From Wenyingzhuangia marina (GTDB lineage: Bacteria > Bacteroidota > Bacteroidia > Flavobacteriales > Flavobacteriaceae): 64,000 nt of DNA. Below the pieces are notes generated by a model, which did not search any database, was not told where the DNA came from, and worked only from the letters and a program-made list of their open reading frames with translations. Below, piece after piece: positions 35,457 to 43,726 of the stretch (positions are counted from its first letter, which is position 1; every line of letters starts with the position of its first letter). The translations under genes were made by a program, and so were the position numbers. The DNA is taken from assembly GCF_900130035.1 (NCBI RefSeq), contig NZ_FQXQ01000002.1, forward strand, positions 248,001 to 312,000, given 5' to 3'.

Positions 35457-36377
35457 TTATTTTTTAATTACTTTTTTGATTTCAGCCATTAAAACATCCC
35501 CTCCATTTGCTAAAATTTCTTGAGCACATTGCTCTCCTAAACCTTTAGCATCTTTTAAATCGGCAATTTTAAAAACACCCTTTTGTTCTTTACCGTCAAT
35601 AGCACTTAACAAACCTTTAAAAGTTACTTTATCTGCAACAATTTCTGCATTACCACCAATAGGAGCTGTACATCCACCTTCTAAAGTTCTCATAAAATCT
35701 CGCTCAATTCCCACACACAAAGCTGTTTCTTTATGATGAATTTTAGCACAAGCTTCTAGAACCTCATTATCCGATTCTAAAGCTGTAACCATAATAGCTC
35801 CTTGAGCAGGTGCCGGAATCATCCAATCTAACACCAAATGATTTTCTGGCAACAAATTAATACGCTCTAAACCTGCTTTAGCAAAAATGGCTCCATTCCA
35901 ATTATTATCTTGTAACTTTTGTAAACGAGTATTTACATTTCCACGCAAATCTGTTAAAGTATGTGCTGGATATTTGTGTAACCACTGAGCTGTTCTACGT
36001 AAACTACCTGTAGCAATAACTGCACCATCTGCAACCAAATCTTCTTCTGTTCCTTTATAAACAACTACATCATGTACATCTGCACGTTCTAAAACAGCTG
36101 CCTGTACAATGGTTTCTGGTAATTGTGTAGGTACATCTTTTAAAGAATGAACTGCAATATCTATTTGTCCACGCAACATGGCAACGTCTAATGTTTTGGT
36201 AAAAACCCCCATGCTTCCAATTTGATGCAAGGGAATGTCTAAAATTTCATCACCAATAGATGACAATTCAACTATTTCTGTTTGATATCCTAGATCTTGT
36301 AATTTACCTTGTACCAAATAGGCTTGCCATAACGCTAACTCACTATTTCTTGTACCTATTCTGATGACTTTACTCAT
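35457..36377 (-). CDS. hemC: Hydroxymethylbilane synthase (porphobilinogen deaminase)
   Basis: The 306-residue protein has the family motifs IRIGTRNSELALWQA, HSLKDVPTQLP with the catalytic Asp81, GSLRRTAQ, LRGNVNTRL, and Cys236 in LEGGCTAPIGG, which binds the dipyrromethane cofactor. It polymerises four porphobilinogens. It starts 10 bp after hemA, so the two are surely co-transcribed. Confidence 0.96.
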   Translation of the reverse strand: MSKVIRIGTRNSELALWQAYLVQGKLQDLGYQTEIVELSSIGDEILDIPLHQIGSMGVFTKTLDVAMLRGQIDIAVHSLKDVPTQLPETIVQAAVLERADVHDVVVYKGTEEDLVADGAVIATGSLRRTAQWLHKYPAHTLTDLRGNVNTRLQKLQDNNWNGAIFAKAGLERINLLPENHLVLDWMIPAPAQGAIMVTALESDNEVLEACAKIHHKETALCVGIERDFMRTLEGGCTAPIGGNAEIVADKVTFKGLLSAIDGKEQKGVFKIADLKDAKGLGEQCAQEILANGGDVLMAEIKKVIKK

Positions 36378-36387
36378 TATAGAGTTT

Positions 36388-37632
36388 TTATAGAGAAGTA
36401 TTAAATATTTTACTCACCACATCAATACTTTGATTGACAGATGTATTTTCATCTTTTAAATGCTTTACAAACTGCGTGGTGATTTTTTGAATCATTCTAG
36501 AAGTAATAATTTCTGCATGTTCTTCATTAAAACCTTCTAAACGTTTTTTATGTAAATCCAGCTCATCATGTTGAATAGCTAACAAAGATTCTTTTAATGC
36601 ATTTACTGCAGGCGTAAATTTTCGATGCATTACCCACTCGTTAAAATCTTGTTTGTGCTTGTTTATAATCAACATTGCCTTTGGAACTTCAGCAGTACGT
36701 TTTTCTAAGGTTTTGTCTGTAATTTTAGATAACTGATCTACATTTACCAACGTAACATTTTCATATGATTTTACATCCTTATGAACGTTTTCTGGCATTG
36801 ATAAATCTAAAATTAATATTGATTTATCTTTACTAATATTTTTAGTAGTAATAGTTGGCATATCAGAACCTGTAGATACTATTAAAATATCTGCATCTTC
36901 AATTTCTACCTCTAAATTTTCAAATGTATTAATTGCAATATTCTGATGAACTTCTGAAAATTCAATTGCCTTAGAGTGTGTTCTGTTTATTAAATGAATA
37001 TTATTGTTTTCTGTATATTCAAGTAAATTTTTACAAGCATTTTTACCAATTTCTCCTAACCCATAAACCAACACACGTTTAGAATTGTAGTTCTCTACAT
37101 TTTCAATAATATATTGAGTAGCAGCATAAGCCACCGAAGTAGTTCCAGAACTAAGTTCCGTTTGGTTTTTTACTTCTTTACTTGCCTGCAACACAGAGTT
37201 CATCAACCTTTCTAAATAAGTATTAATGGTTCCGTATTTTTGAGCTATTTGATACGCTTGTTTAAGTTGCCCTACAATTTCGTAATCTCCTAAAATTTGA
37301 CTTTCTAAACCTGTTCCTATTTTGAATAAATGCAAAATAGCTTCTGATGATTTATAAATATTAGAAAACTTAACAAAATCTTCTACGGTACCATTAGAGT
37401 GTTCGCATAACAAACTAATTAATTCAAAAGGATGTTTTGCAAAACCAGTAATTTCTGTTCTGTTACAAGTAGAAACCACCATTACTCCATCAATTCCTTT
37501 AGACTTAGCATCTTTTAGTAAAGCAATTTGTTTTTGCTTAGACAAACTAAAAGCGCTACGTGTCTCCACATCCGCCTTTTTATAACTAACTCCAATGTTA
37601 TAGAGTTTGGTTCCTATTTCATCTTTATTCAT
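36388..37632 (-). CDS. hemA: Glutamyl-tRNA reductase, first gene of the hem operon
   Basis: ATG at 37632 gives 414 residues beginning MNKDEIGTKLYNIGVSYKKA; the frame is open to 37671 but the extra 13 residues are hydrophobic and unlike the family. Catalytic Cys56 lies in VVSTCNRTE. An NADPH-binding Rossmann motif (VYGLGEIGKNACKNLL) and the C-terminal dimerisation helix region follow. It reduces glutamyl-tRNA(Glu) to glutamate-1-semialdehyde, the committed step of C5 haem synthesis. It is divergent from the AraC regulator at 37903. Confidence 0.95.
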   Translation of the reverse strand: MNKDEIGTKLYNIGVSYKKADVETRSAFSLSKQKQIALLKDAKSKGIDGVMVVSTCNRTEITGFAKHPFELISLLCEHSNGTVEDFVKFSNIYKSSEAILHLFKIGTGLESQILGDYEIVGQLKQAYQIAQKYGTINTYLERLMNSVLQASKEVKNQTELSSGTTSVAYAATQYIIENVENYNSKRVLVYGLGEIGKNACKNLLEYTENNNIHLINRTHSKAIEFSEVHQNIAINTFENLEVEIEDADILIVSTGSDMPTITTKNISKDKSILILDLSMPENVHKDVKSYENVTLVNVDQLSKITDKTLEKRTAEVPKAMLIINKHKQDFNEWVMHRKFTPAVNALKESLLAIQHDELDLHKKRLEGFNEEHAEIITSRMIQKITTQFVKHLKDENTSVNQSIDVVSKIFNTSL

Positions 37633-37651
37633 ATGTTGACATACCATAAGT

Positions 37652-37697
37652 ATCGACAAAAGTACCACCATTATTTTTTTAAAAACATCGACAAAAG
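37652..37697. promoter_or_regulatory. Duplicated 11-bp element in the hemA promoter region
   Basis: ATCGACAAAAG occurs at 37652-37662 and again at 37687-37697, 35 bp apart, within 65 bp upstream of hemA. The first copy overlaps CAAAAGTA, which on the minus strand reads TACTTTTG and matches the -7 consensus TAnnTTTG about 25 bp before the hemA ATG. It may be a paired regulator site or a duplicated promoter element. Confidence 0.5.
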
Positions 37698-37902
37698 GAC
37701 TATAAACAACTCCATAAGGTAAAGCCTGTAATTTAAAACATCTCTAAATAACCTAAAAACCTAGAACTTATATCGATCCTATGATAAAAATCACATACCT
37801 ATGCTATTAATAAAAGTGTATTAAAAAAACATATTTCTCAATGTAATTAAGAGTAATTAACTTAATTTTGTACTGATTAAAACAAAAAATAGCGTTAAAA
37901 AA

Positions 37903-38808
37903 ATGATTCATTTTGATCCAAACAAATACAAAAACATCGATAAAAGTACTGCTACTTTTTTAAATGAATCTCAGGACTTTAGCATCCTACAAATCACCAA
38001 TCATGAAACTGATATTCAGTATTATAAACATAGTGATGATAGAAATTATATTTATGTTTTTTTTAATTTAAACGACTCATGCAAAGTTGCATTTAACATG
38101 GAGCATTGTGCTGTTAATTTAGAAAAAGACACTTCATGCATGGTTTATTTTAAAGAAACCGAAATGAATTTACTTTTTGAATTACCTACCAATAGCAATT
38201 TAATTGTATTATTAATTCCTGTTCAATATTTTCATTCTTTATTTACAGCAGAAAACAATTACCTTTTTAATTATGACAACTTCATTGTTGGAAAACCTAT
38301 TATAGAAAAAAAAGATACCAACACAGCTTTACAAGTAGTATTGCATCAATTGGCTACAAAACCAAAAAACACACCGCTACATACTTTATTCATTAAAGGA
38401 AAAGTATACGAATTACTAAGTCTTTACTTTAGCAATGCTGATGAAAATACCGATGAAAAATGTCCTTTTATGGCTAATGAAGATACCATTAACCAATTAA
38501 GACAGGTAAAAAACATCATCATTGATCAAATGGCTGATCCTCCATCTTTGGAAGAACTATCTAAAACAGTTGGATTGAATATTAAAAAACTAAAACAAGG
38601 ATTTAAGGAAGTTTATGGAGCTCCTGTTTTTACTTTTTTACTGAATTATAAATTAGAGTATTCTAAAAAATTATTAATAGAAAACCTCTTAAACGTAAAT
38701 GAAATTGGAAACAAAATAGGCTACAGTAACTCTAGTCATTTTATAGCTGCTTTTAAACGTAAATTTGGAGTTACTCCCAAACAATTCACCAAACAAATCA
38801 ACACTTAA
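37903..38808 (+). CDS. AraC-family transcriptional regulator divergent from hemA
   Basis: The 301-residue protein has an AraC/XylS DNA-binding domain at the C-terminus (about residues 200-300): SLEELSKTVGLNIKKLKQGFKEVYGAPVFTFL and EIGNKIGYSNSSHFIAAFKRKFGVTPKQF. The N-terminal 190 residues may be a ligand-sensing domain without a recognised family. Its stop codon overlaps the next ATG by one base, and hemH follows, so it is the first gene of the rightward hem unit. TAATTTTG at 37863-37870 is a possible -7 box. Control of haem genes is inferred from position. Confidence 0.9.
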   Translation: MIHFDPNKYKNIDKSTATFLNESQDFSILQITNHETDIQYYKHSDDRNYIYVFFNLNDSCKVAFNMEHCAVNLEKDTSCMVYFKETEMNLLFELPTNSNLIVLLIPVQYFHSLFTAENNYLFNYDNFIVGKPIIEKKDTNTALQVVLHQLATKPKNTPLHTLFIKGKVYELLSLYFSNADENTDEKCPFMANEDTINQLRQVKNIIIDQMADPPSLEELSKTVGLNIKKLKQGFKEVYGAPVFTFLLNYKLEYSKKLLIENLLNVNEIGNKIGYSNSSHFIAAFKRKFGVTPKQFTKQINT

Positions 38809-39329
38809 TGGAACAGCTAAAACACAATAAAACTGTAAATAACAATATGGATTTTCCGTTAATTGTTATTGGTGAAGAATTGAGAACACCACAAAACGTG
38901 GGAATGGGCTTAAGAGTTTCTGAGGCTTTTGGTGTAAAAAAGTTTTACTTAAACGATAATTCTCCAAATACAGAAAACAGACTGGTACAACGAACCGCTA
39001 GAAACACTGACAAAAACATTAATATCATTAGCTATCATGATATCATTTCATTAATATCCGCTTTAAAAAAAGAGGACTATTTTATTATTGCCTTAGAAAT
39101 TACAGACAAAAGCAAAAACATACAACAATACAATTTTACAAACCATAAAAAAATAGCTTTGTTAATTGGTTCCGAAAGATTTGGAATTAACCAAGAAGCA
39201 TTAAATCTTTGTGATGAAAGCATCCACATTCCTATGTACGGAAAAAACTCTTCTATGAATGTAATTAACAGCCTTAGTGTGAGTTTGTATGAAATCACAA
39301 AACAACTAACACATAAAAGTAATTTATAA
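38808..39329 (+). CDS. TrmH/SpoU-family RNA 2'-O-methyltransferase
   Basis: The 173-residue protein has the three SpoU motifs: TPQNVGMGLRVSEAFG (motif 1), IALLIGSERFGI (motif 2) and IHIPMYGKNSSMNVINSLSVSLYEI (motif 3), forming the trefoil knot that binds SAM. The RNA target cannot be predicted. It overlaps the AraC gene and hemH by one base each (TAATG), so all three are translationally coupled. An alternative start is MDFPLI 39 bp downstream, closer to the conserved core. Confidence 0.9.
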   Translation: MEQLKHNKTVNNNMDFPLIVIGEELRTPQNVGMGLRVSEAFGVKKFYLNDNSPNTENRLVQRTARNTDKNINIISYHDIISLISALKKEDYFIIALEITDKSKNIQQYNFTNHKKIALLIGSERFGINQEALNLCDESIHIPMYGKNSSMNVINSLSVSLYEITKQLTHKSNL

Positions 39330-40345
39330 TGAAAGGAATATTACTTGTAAACTTAGGCTCTCCTAACAGCACATCTGTAAAAGATGTAAGAAATTATTTA
39401 GATGAATTTTTAATGGACGAACGTGTAATTGATGTTCCTTTTTTAACAAGATGCTTATTGGTAAAAGGAATTATTCTAAACACAAGACCCAAACAATCTG
39501 CCGAAGCCTATAGCAAGGTATGGACTAATGAAGGGTCTCCGTTAATTGTTATTTCAGAAAAATTCACCAATAAAGTAAAAGAACACGTAAAAGCTCCAGT
39601 GGCTTTGGCGATGAGATATGGAAAACCATCTATAGAAACAGGAATTACTGAATTAGCAAATCAAGGAGTTACAGACATTTTATTAGTCCCTCTATATCCT
39701 CAATTTGCCATGGCAACAACAGAAACCATTGTTGTTTTGGCTGAAAGAATTATTAGAGACAAGTTTCCAAAAATTAAATTAAGTTCTTTTCCTGCTTTTT
39801 ATAACAAACAAGATTATATTGATGTGTTGTCTAAAAGTATTCAGGAGACTTTAGAAAAAGAAGAATACGATCATTTATTGTTCTCTTATCATGGTGTTCC
39901 AGAAAGACATATTAAAAACTCAGATATAACCGGAAACCATTGTTCATTAAATGGTGAATGTTGTAATACAAAATCTGAAGCTCATGAATTTTGCTACAGA
40001 CACCAATGTTACGCAACCACTCAAGGGGTGGTTGAAAAACTAAATTTAAAACCTGGTTTTTACAGTACATCTTTTCAATCAAGACTAGGAAAAGATCCAT
40101 GGCTACAACCTTATACTGATGTTACCATTAATGATAGAGCTCAAAACGGAATTAAAAAACTAGCAGTAGTCACTCCAGCTTTTGTTGCCGATTGTTTAGA
40201 AACTATTGAAGAAATTGGGATGGAAGCCAAGCATGAGTTTGAAGAAAATACTGGAGAAAAATTCACCACTATTCCATGTTTAAACGATAGAGAAGACTGG
40301 GTAGCCGTAGTGAGTAACTGGTTAAATGAATGGCTTAACAAATAA
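39329..40345 (+). CDS. hemH: Ferrochelatase
   Basis: The 338-residue protein starts with the family signature GILLVNLGSPNSTSVKDVRNYLDEFL split over the first strand, and has SAEAYSKVW, PLYPQFAMATTET, the catalytic His in LLFSYHGVPERH and a conserved Glu in VADCLETIEEIG. It inserts ferrous iron into protoporphyrin IX. The tight one-base overlap with the methyltransferase gene and the hemJ-like gene 6 bp later place it in a hem operon. Confidence 0.95.
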   Translation: MKGILLVNLGSPNSTSVKDVRNYLDEFLMDERVIDVPFLTRCLLVKGIILNTRPKQSAEAYSKVWTNEGSPLIVISEKFTNKVKEHVKAPVALAMRYGKPSIETGITELANQGVTDILLVPLYPQFAMATTETIVVLAERIIRDKFPKIKLSSFPAFYNKQDYIDVLSKSIQETLEKEEYDHLLFSYHGVPERHIKNSDITGNHCSLNGECCNTKSEAHEFCYRHQCYATTQGVVEKLNLKPGFYSTSFQSRLGKDPWLQPYTDVTINDRAQNGIKKLAVVTPAFVADCLETIEEIGMEAKHEFEENTGEKFTTIPCLNDREDWVAVVSNWLNEWLNK

Positions 40346-40351
40346 AATATT

Positions 40352-40903
40352 ATGGAATATTTATACGTAAAATCTCTACACATTATTTTTGTAGTTACTT
40401 GGTTTGCTGGATTATTTTACATGGTTCGTCTTTTTATTTATCACACTGAAGCCGAAGAAAAAGAAGAACCTGTTAGAGCTATTTTACAAAAGCAATACAA
40501 GTTGATGGAAAAAAGATTGTGGTATATTATCACATGGCCATCAGCTATTTTAGCCAGTTTATTTGCTTTTTATTTATTGTATTTAATGCCATATTACCTG
40601 GAACAACCATGGATGTGGGTAAAACTATCTTTTGTATTAGCTCTATATTTATACCATTATATTTGTCATAGAATTTTTGAGCAATTGCAAAACAATGTAT
40701 GTAAATATAGCACCATGCAATTACGATTATGGAATGAAGTTGCTACAATTATTCTCTTTGCTGTTGTATTTTTAGTAGTACTAAAAAATGCCATTGGTTG
40801 GATATGGGGAGTTGCAGGAATATTACTCTTTTCTATTACCTTAATGATGATGGTAAAACTTTACAAAAAAATGAGAGCTAAAAAGAATTGGGAAAAAGAA
40901 TAA
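40352..40903 (+). CDS. hemJ: HemJ-type protoporphyrinogen oxidase (CopD-like membrane protein)
   Basis: The 183-residue integral membrane protein has four to five helices and the HemJ-like start KSLHIIFVVTWFAGLFYMVRLFIYH, which contains the conserved His near residue 10, and ITWPSAILASLFAFYLLY. It is followed by WMWVKLSFVLALYLYHYICH. HemJ replaces HemG/HemY in many bacteria and oxidises protoporphyrinogen IX. Its position 6 bp after ferrochelatase, and the lack of any hemG or hemY in the otherwise complete hem cluster, support the call. Confidence 0.88.
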   Translation: MEYLYVKSLHIIFVVTWFAGLFYMVRLFIYHTEAEEKEEPVRAILQKQYKLMEKRLWYIITWPSAILASLFAFYLLYLMPYYLEQPWMWVKLSFVLALYLYHYICHRIFEQLQNNVCKYSTMQLRLWNEVATIILFAVVFLVVLKNAIGWIWGVAGILLFSITLMMMVKLYKKMRAKKNWEKE

Positions 40904-40908
40904 CAATA

Positions 40909-40943
40909 AAAAAGACATCAAAAAATTTTGATGTCTTTTTTAT
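40909..40943. terminator. Bidirectional terminator between hemJ and the GT2 gene
   Basis: AAAGACATCAAAA and TTTTGATGTCTTT form a strong stem with an A run on the left and a T run on the right, between convergent genes. It overlaps the 3' end of the glycosyltransferase gene. Confidence 0.85.
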
Positions 40944-42073
40944 TTTAAGAAGATTACTTCTCCCCTACCATCCATAGAATTACTACCTATTAAAAAGTTG
41001 GTATTCTGTGGGAGGATTTTAAATAAAACCTTACTAAATCTGTGAGTCCCTATTTGATTAATAATTTCTTTATAAGTCAAACCTCCTTCTTCAAACCAAA
41101 TTTCCTCAATTTCATACTCGGTAATATATTCTTCTAATTTTATCAATTCTTGATCTGGAACTTGAATAATTTTTTTTTGTAATTGCAAATTAGACGTAAC
41201 ATCTCTATCCCCTACAAAAAGGATTCTACTTGTATCATTAACAATAATTGGTGCGTTACTAAGTTGCATATATTTTATCAAAAACAATACCTTAATTCCA
41301 GCTTTCATTAGGAAATGATCTAAACCAGTATATCTAAAATGTTTTTTATAAAAAATATTCATAGCTCCATAAAAATGTCTTAAATACTTTACATCTTTAC
41401 GAGTACTCTCCCCTTTATAGTGAATAACAACAGATTTCCCATAATAATAATTAGTATACCCCGCTTTTGTTAGTTTATAACTGAGGTCAATATCTTCCCC
41501 ATACATAAAATAATCCTCATCAAAACCACCTACTTCAAGGTAACGTTGTCTTTTAATCAACATAAAAGCTCCAACCAAAACCTCAACTTTACCAATTCCA
41601 TCTTTTGTTAAATAGTTAGAATAATACCCACTATGATTAGAACCTATCATTCTTTCAAAAGATGTTTTGGGTCTTGGCAAACCTCGTTTACTTTCTGGTA
41701 AAAAAGATCCAGTTCCATCTATCAGTCTTACTCCTAAAGCTCCTAAATCATTCTGTTGATCAGCGAAAGATAAAATTTCATCAAAAAGTGATTCTCCTAT
41801 TACAGTATCAGGATTTAAAATCAATACATATTCACCTTTTGCAATGGCAACTCCTTGATTATTGGCTTTGGAAAAACCTACATTCTCTGTGTTTTCTATT
41901 AAAACAACTTCAGGAAAAAGATCCTTAACCATTTCACAACTTGTGTCTTTAGAAACATTATCGACCACTATAATTTCTCCCTCAATATCTCGAAGCGCTT
42001 TTTTTACACTATACAAGCATAGCTCTAAAAAATAACGGACATTATAATTTACAATAACAACAGATACTTTCAT
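40940..42073 (-). CDS. Family 2 glycosyltransferase
   Basis: The 377-residue cytoplasmic protein has a GT-A fold: VSVVIVNYNVRYFLELCLYSV at the N-terminus, EIIVVDNVSKDTS, NVGFSKANNQG, the DXD-equivalent LNPDTVIG, and GGFDEDYFMYGEDIDLSYKL with the catalytic acid region (EDIDL). The pattern is that of rhamnosyl- or N-acetylglucosaminyl-type GT2 enzymes of envelope polysaccharide synthesis. The last 90 residues are an extra domain of unknown role. It is probably monocistronic. Confidence 0.9.
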   Translation of the reverse strand: MKVSVVIVNYNVRYFLELCLYSVKKALRDIEGEIIVVDNVSKDTSCEMVKDLFPEVVLIENTENVGFSKANNQGVAIAKGEYVLILNPDTVIGESLFDEILSFADQQNDLGALGVRLIDGTGSFLPESKRGLPRPKTSFERMIGSNHSGYYSNYLTKDGIGKVEVLVGAFMLIKRQRYLEVGGFDEDYFMYGEDIDLSYKLTKAGYTNYYYGKSVVIHYKGESTRKDVKYLRHFYGAMNIFYKKHFRYTGLDHFLMKAGIKVLFLIKYMQLSNAPIIVNDTSRILFVGDRDVTSNLQLQKKIIQVPDQELIKLEEYITEYEIEEIWFEEGGLTYKEIINQIGTHRFSKVLFKILPQNTNFLIGSNSMDGRGEVIFLK

Positions 42074-42532
42074 TGATTTTAATTAGATATATAAATCTTT
42101 TATTAACCATCGAAGATAAAAAATATATTCACTTAATCTTCTATTGATATACATGATTAAATGACATAAAATATCTTAATTACCCTATGCTAAAAATATA
42201 AACAAGATTACATTTCTGTTGTCTCGATTAAAATAACCATTAATATTATAAATGGTGAGTATATTAATAAACCTGTAAAAGTATTTATGTAAGAACAATA
42301 AACTATCCTGCATTACTTCAATATAAGAAATATAGCTTATATTAAATAGTTCTTTTGAATTCTATAATATTTTGTTTTGAAGTATAATTTAACTTAATTT
42401 GTATTAAGAATTAAGCAATAATACGTTATAAAATTCAATAATTTATTAACTATTAATCAATATTATTTTTGTTTAATTAGATAATCAACATTTATTTACT
42501 TCTAGTTCCTTTAACCAAACACAACCATTAAA
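42074..42532. other. Intergenic region between divergent GT2 and GntR genes
   Basis: This 459-bp AT-rich stretch shows no likely gene or structured RNA. TATTTTTG at 42464-42471 is a possible -7 box for the GntR gene, 62 bp before its ATG, without a matching -33 box. No palindromic operator was found. Confidence 0.5.
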
Positions 42533-43579
42533 ATGGGAATGACCAAATTTATTACCATTGATGAAAATTCAAGGGTACCAAAATACCAACAAATAGTAGA
42601 CTCTATCATTCACAACATATCAATAGGGAATTTTGTAATAGATCAAAAAATTCCTTCAATAAACATGTTTAGTGAAGAATTTTATTTGTCTAGAGATACT
42701 GTAGAAAAAGCTTATAGCATTTTAAAGCAACGCAACATTATTTCTTCTATTAGAGGTAAAGGTTATTATATTACAAGAACCAAACTAATATCAAAAGTTA
42801 ATATCCTGTTTTTAGTTAACAAACTAAGCACGTATAAAACTAGGATTTATGATTCTTTTATCAACACTATAGGAGCAAATTCACATGTGGATATTCACGT
42901 ATATCACTGTGACGAATCTGTCTTTTTAAGTTTGTTAAATAAATATAAATCTAGTTATGATTATTATGTAATCATGCCACATTTTAAAACTGACAACTTA
43001 AGACATATTAGTTTTACAGATGAGGTATATAATGCCATTCAAAAAATACCCAAAGAAAAATTAGTTGTATTAGACAATACCAAACTTGGTGCTGATGGTG
43101 ACATCATTGAAGTTTATCAAGACTTTGAAAACGACATTTATGATGCATTGAATAAAGGAATAAATAAAATAAAACAATATGAACATATTATATTAGTATA
43201 TCCTTCAAAATCTGTATACCCATATCCTAGAAGAATTTTACATGGGTTCAGAAAATTTTGTGTAGAAAACAAACTAGATTTTGAAATTCTTGACGAGGTT
43301 TATGATGATATTATTTTAAAAAGAGGAGATTTATTTGTCACCATAGAGGAATCAGACCTTGTTAAATTAATCAAACAAATTAGAGAAGATGAATATGTTT
43401 TAGGAAAAGAAATAGGAGTTATCTCCTATAACGACACACCTTTAAAAGAACTTCTTGGCATCACAGTAATGTCTACCGATTTTAAGATTATGGGGGAAAC
43501 TGCTGCTAAAATGATATTAAACAAAGAAAAAGGAAAAGTAAAAATTCCTTTTAACTTTATTGATAGAAAATCAATTTAA
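42533..43579 (+). CDS. GntR-family regulator with sugar-binding-protein-like domain, next to the rha operon
   Basis: The 348-residue protein has a GntR winged helix (about residues 15-80: PKYQQIVDSIIHNIS, IPSINMFSEEFYLSRDTVEKAYSIL) and a C-terminal periplasmic-binding-protein-like domain (about 90-340) of the LacI sensor type. It is a paralogue of the protein encoded at 52808-53848: both contain YHCDES, YDYYVIMPHFK, IYQDFEND and end in an RKSI tail. It lies directly upstream of the rhamnose operon with its own terminator, so it is the best local candidate for the rhamnose-responsive regulator. Confidence 0.9.
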   Translation: MGMTKFITIDENSRVPKYQQIVDSIIHNISIGNFVIDQKIPSINMFSEEFYLSRDTVEKAYSILKQRNIISSIRGKGYYITRTKLISKVNILFLVNKLSTYKTRIYDSFINTIGANSHVDIHVYHCDESVFLSLLNKYKSSYDYYVIMPHFKTDNLRHISFTDEVYNAIQKIPKEKLVVLDNTKLGADGDIIEVYQDFENDIYDALNKGINKIKQYEHIILVYPSKSVYPYPRRILHGFRKFCVENKLDFEILDEVYDDIILKRGDLFVTIEESDLVKLIKQIREDEYVLGKEIGVISYNDTPLKELLGITVMSTDFKIMGETAAKMILNKEKGKVKIPFNFIDRKSI

Positions 43580-43589
43580 AAAACATCAA

Positions 43590-43627
43590 AAAACCAATTT
43601 AATATATATTAAATTGGTTTTTTTTTA
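43590..43627 (+). terminator. Terminator after the GntR gene
   Basis: AAACCAATTTAATAT and ATATTAAATTGGTTT form a long perfect stem followed by nine T residues. It separates the regulator from the rha operon. Confidence 0.88.
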
Positions 43628-43649
43628 AAATTAATTTAACTCCAACAGT

Positions 43650-43690
43650 ACAGTACAGGATAGAAACACTGTACTCATATCATACTTTTG
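43650..43690 (+). promoter_or_regulatory. Candidate activator site and promoter of the rhamnose operon
   Basis: ACAGTACAGGATAGAAA (43650-43666) is 16 bp upstream of TACTTTTG (43683-43690), a perfect TAnnTTTG -7 box, 37 bp before the rhaEW ATG. AGTACAG (43652-43658) and CTGTACT (43669-43675) form a 7-bp inverted repeat across the -33 position, where the usual TTTG is missing. The same 17-mer with the same spacing occurs at 19452. Confidence 0.65.
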
Positions 43691-43726
43691 GATCATTACA
43701 TAATATTATTACATCAAAAATTAAAA

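Noticed and set aside
42074-42532. Search for a tRNA or small RNA gene in the long spacer
   Set aside because: No cloverleaf, conserved tRNA loop or strong hairpin could be found.
43688-43726. Upstream ATG extending the rhaEW product by 13 residues
   Set aside because: It overlaps the TACTTTTG promoter box, and the second ATG at 43727 gives the normal family start.
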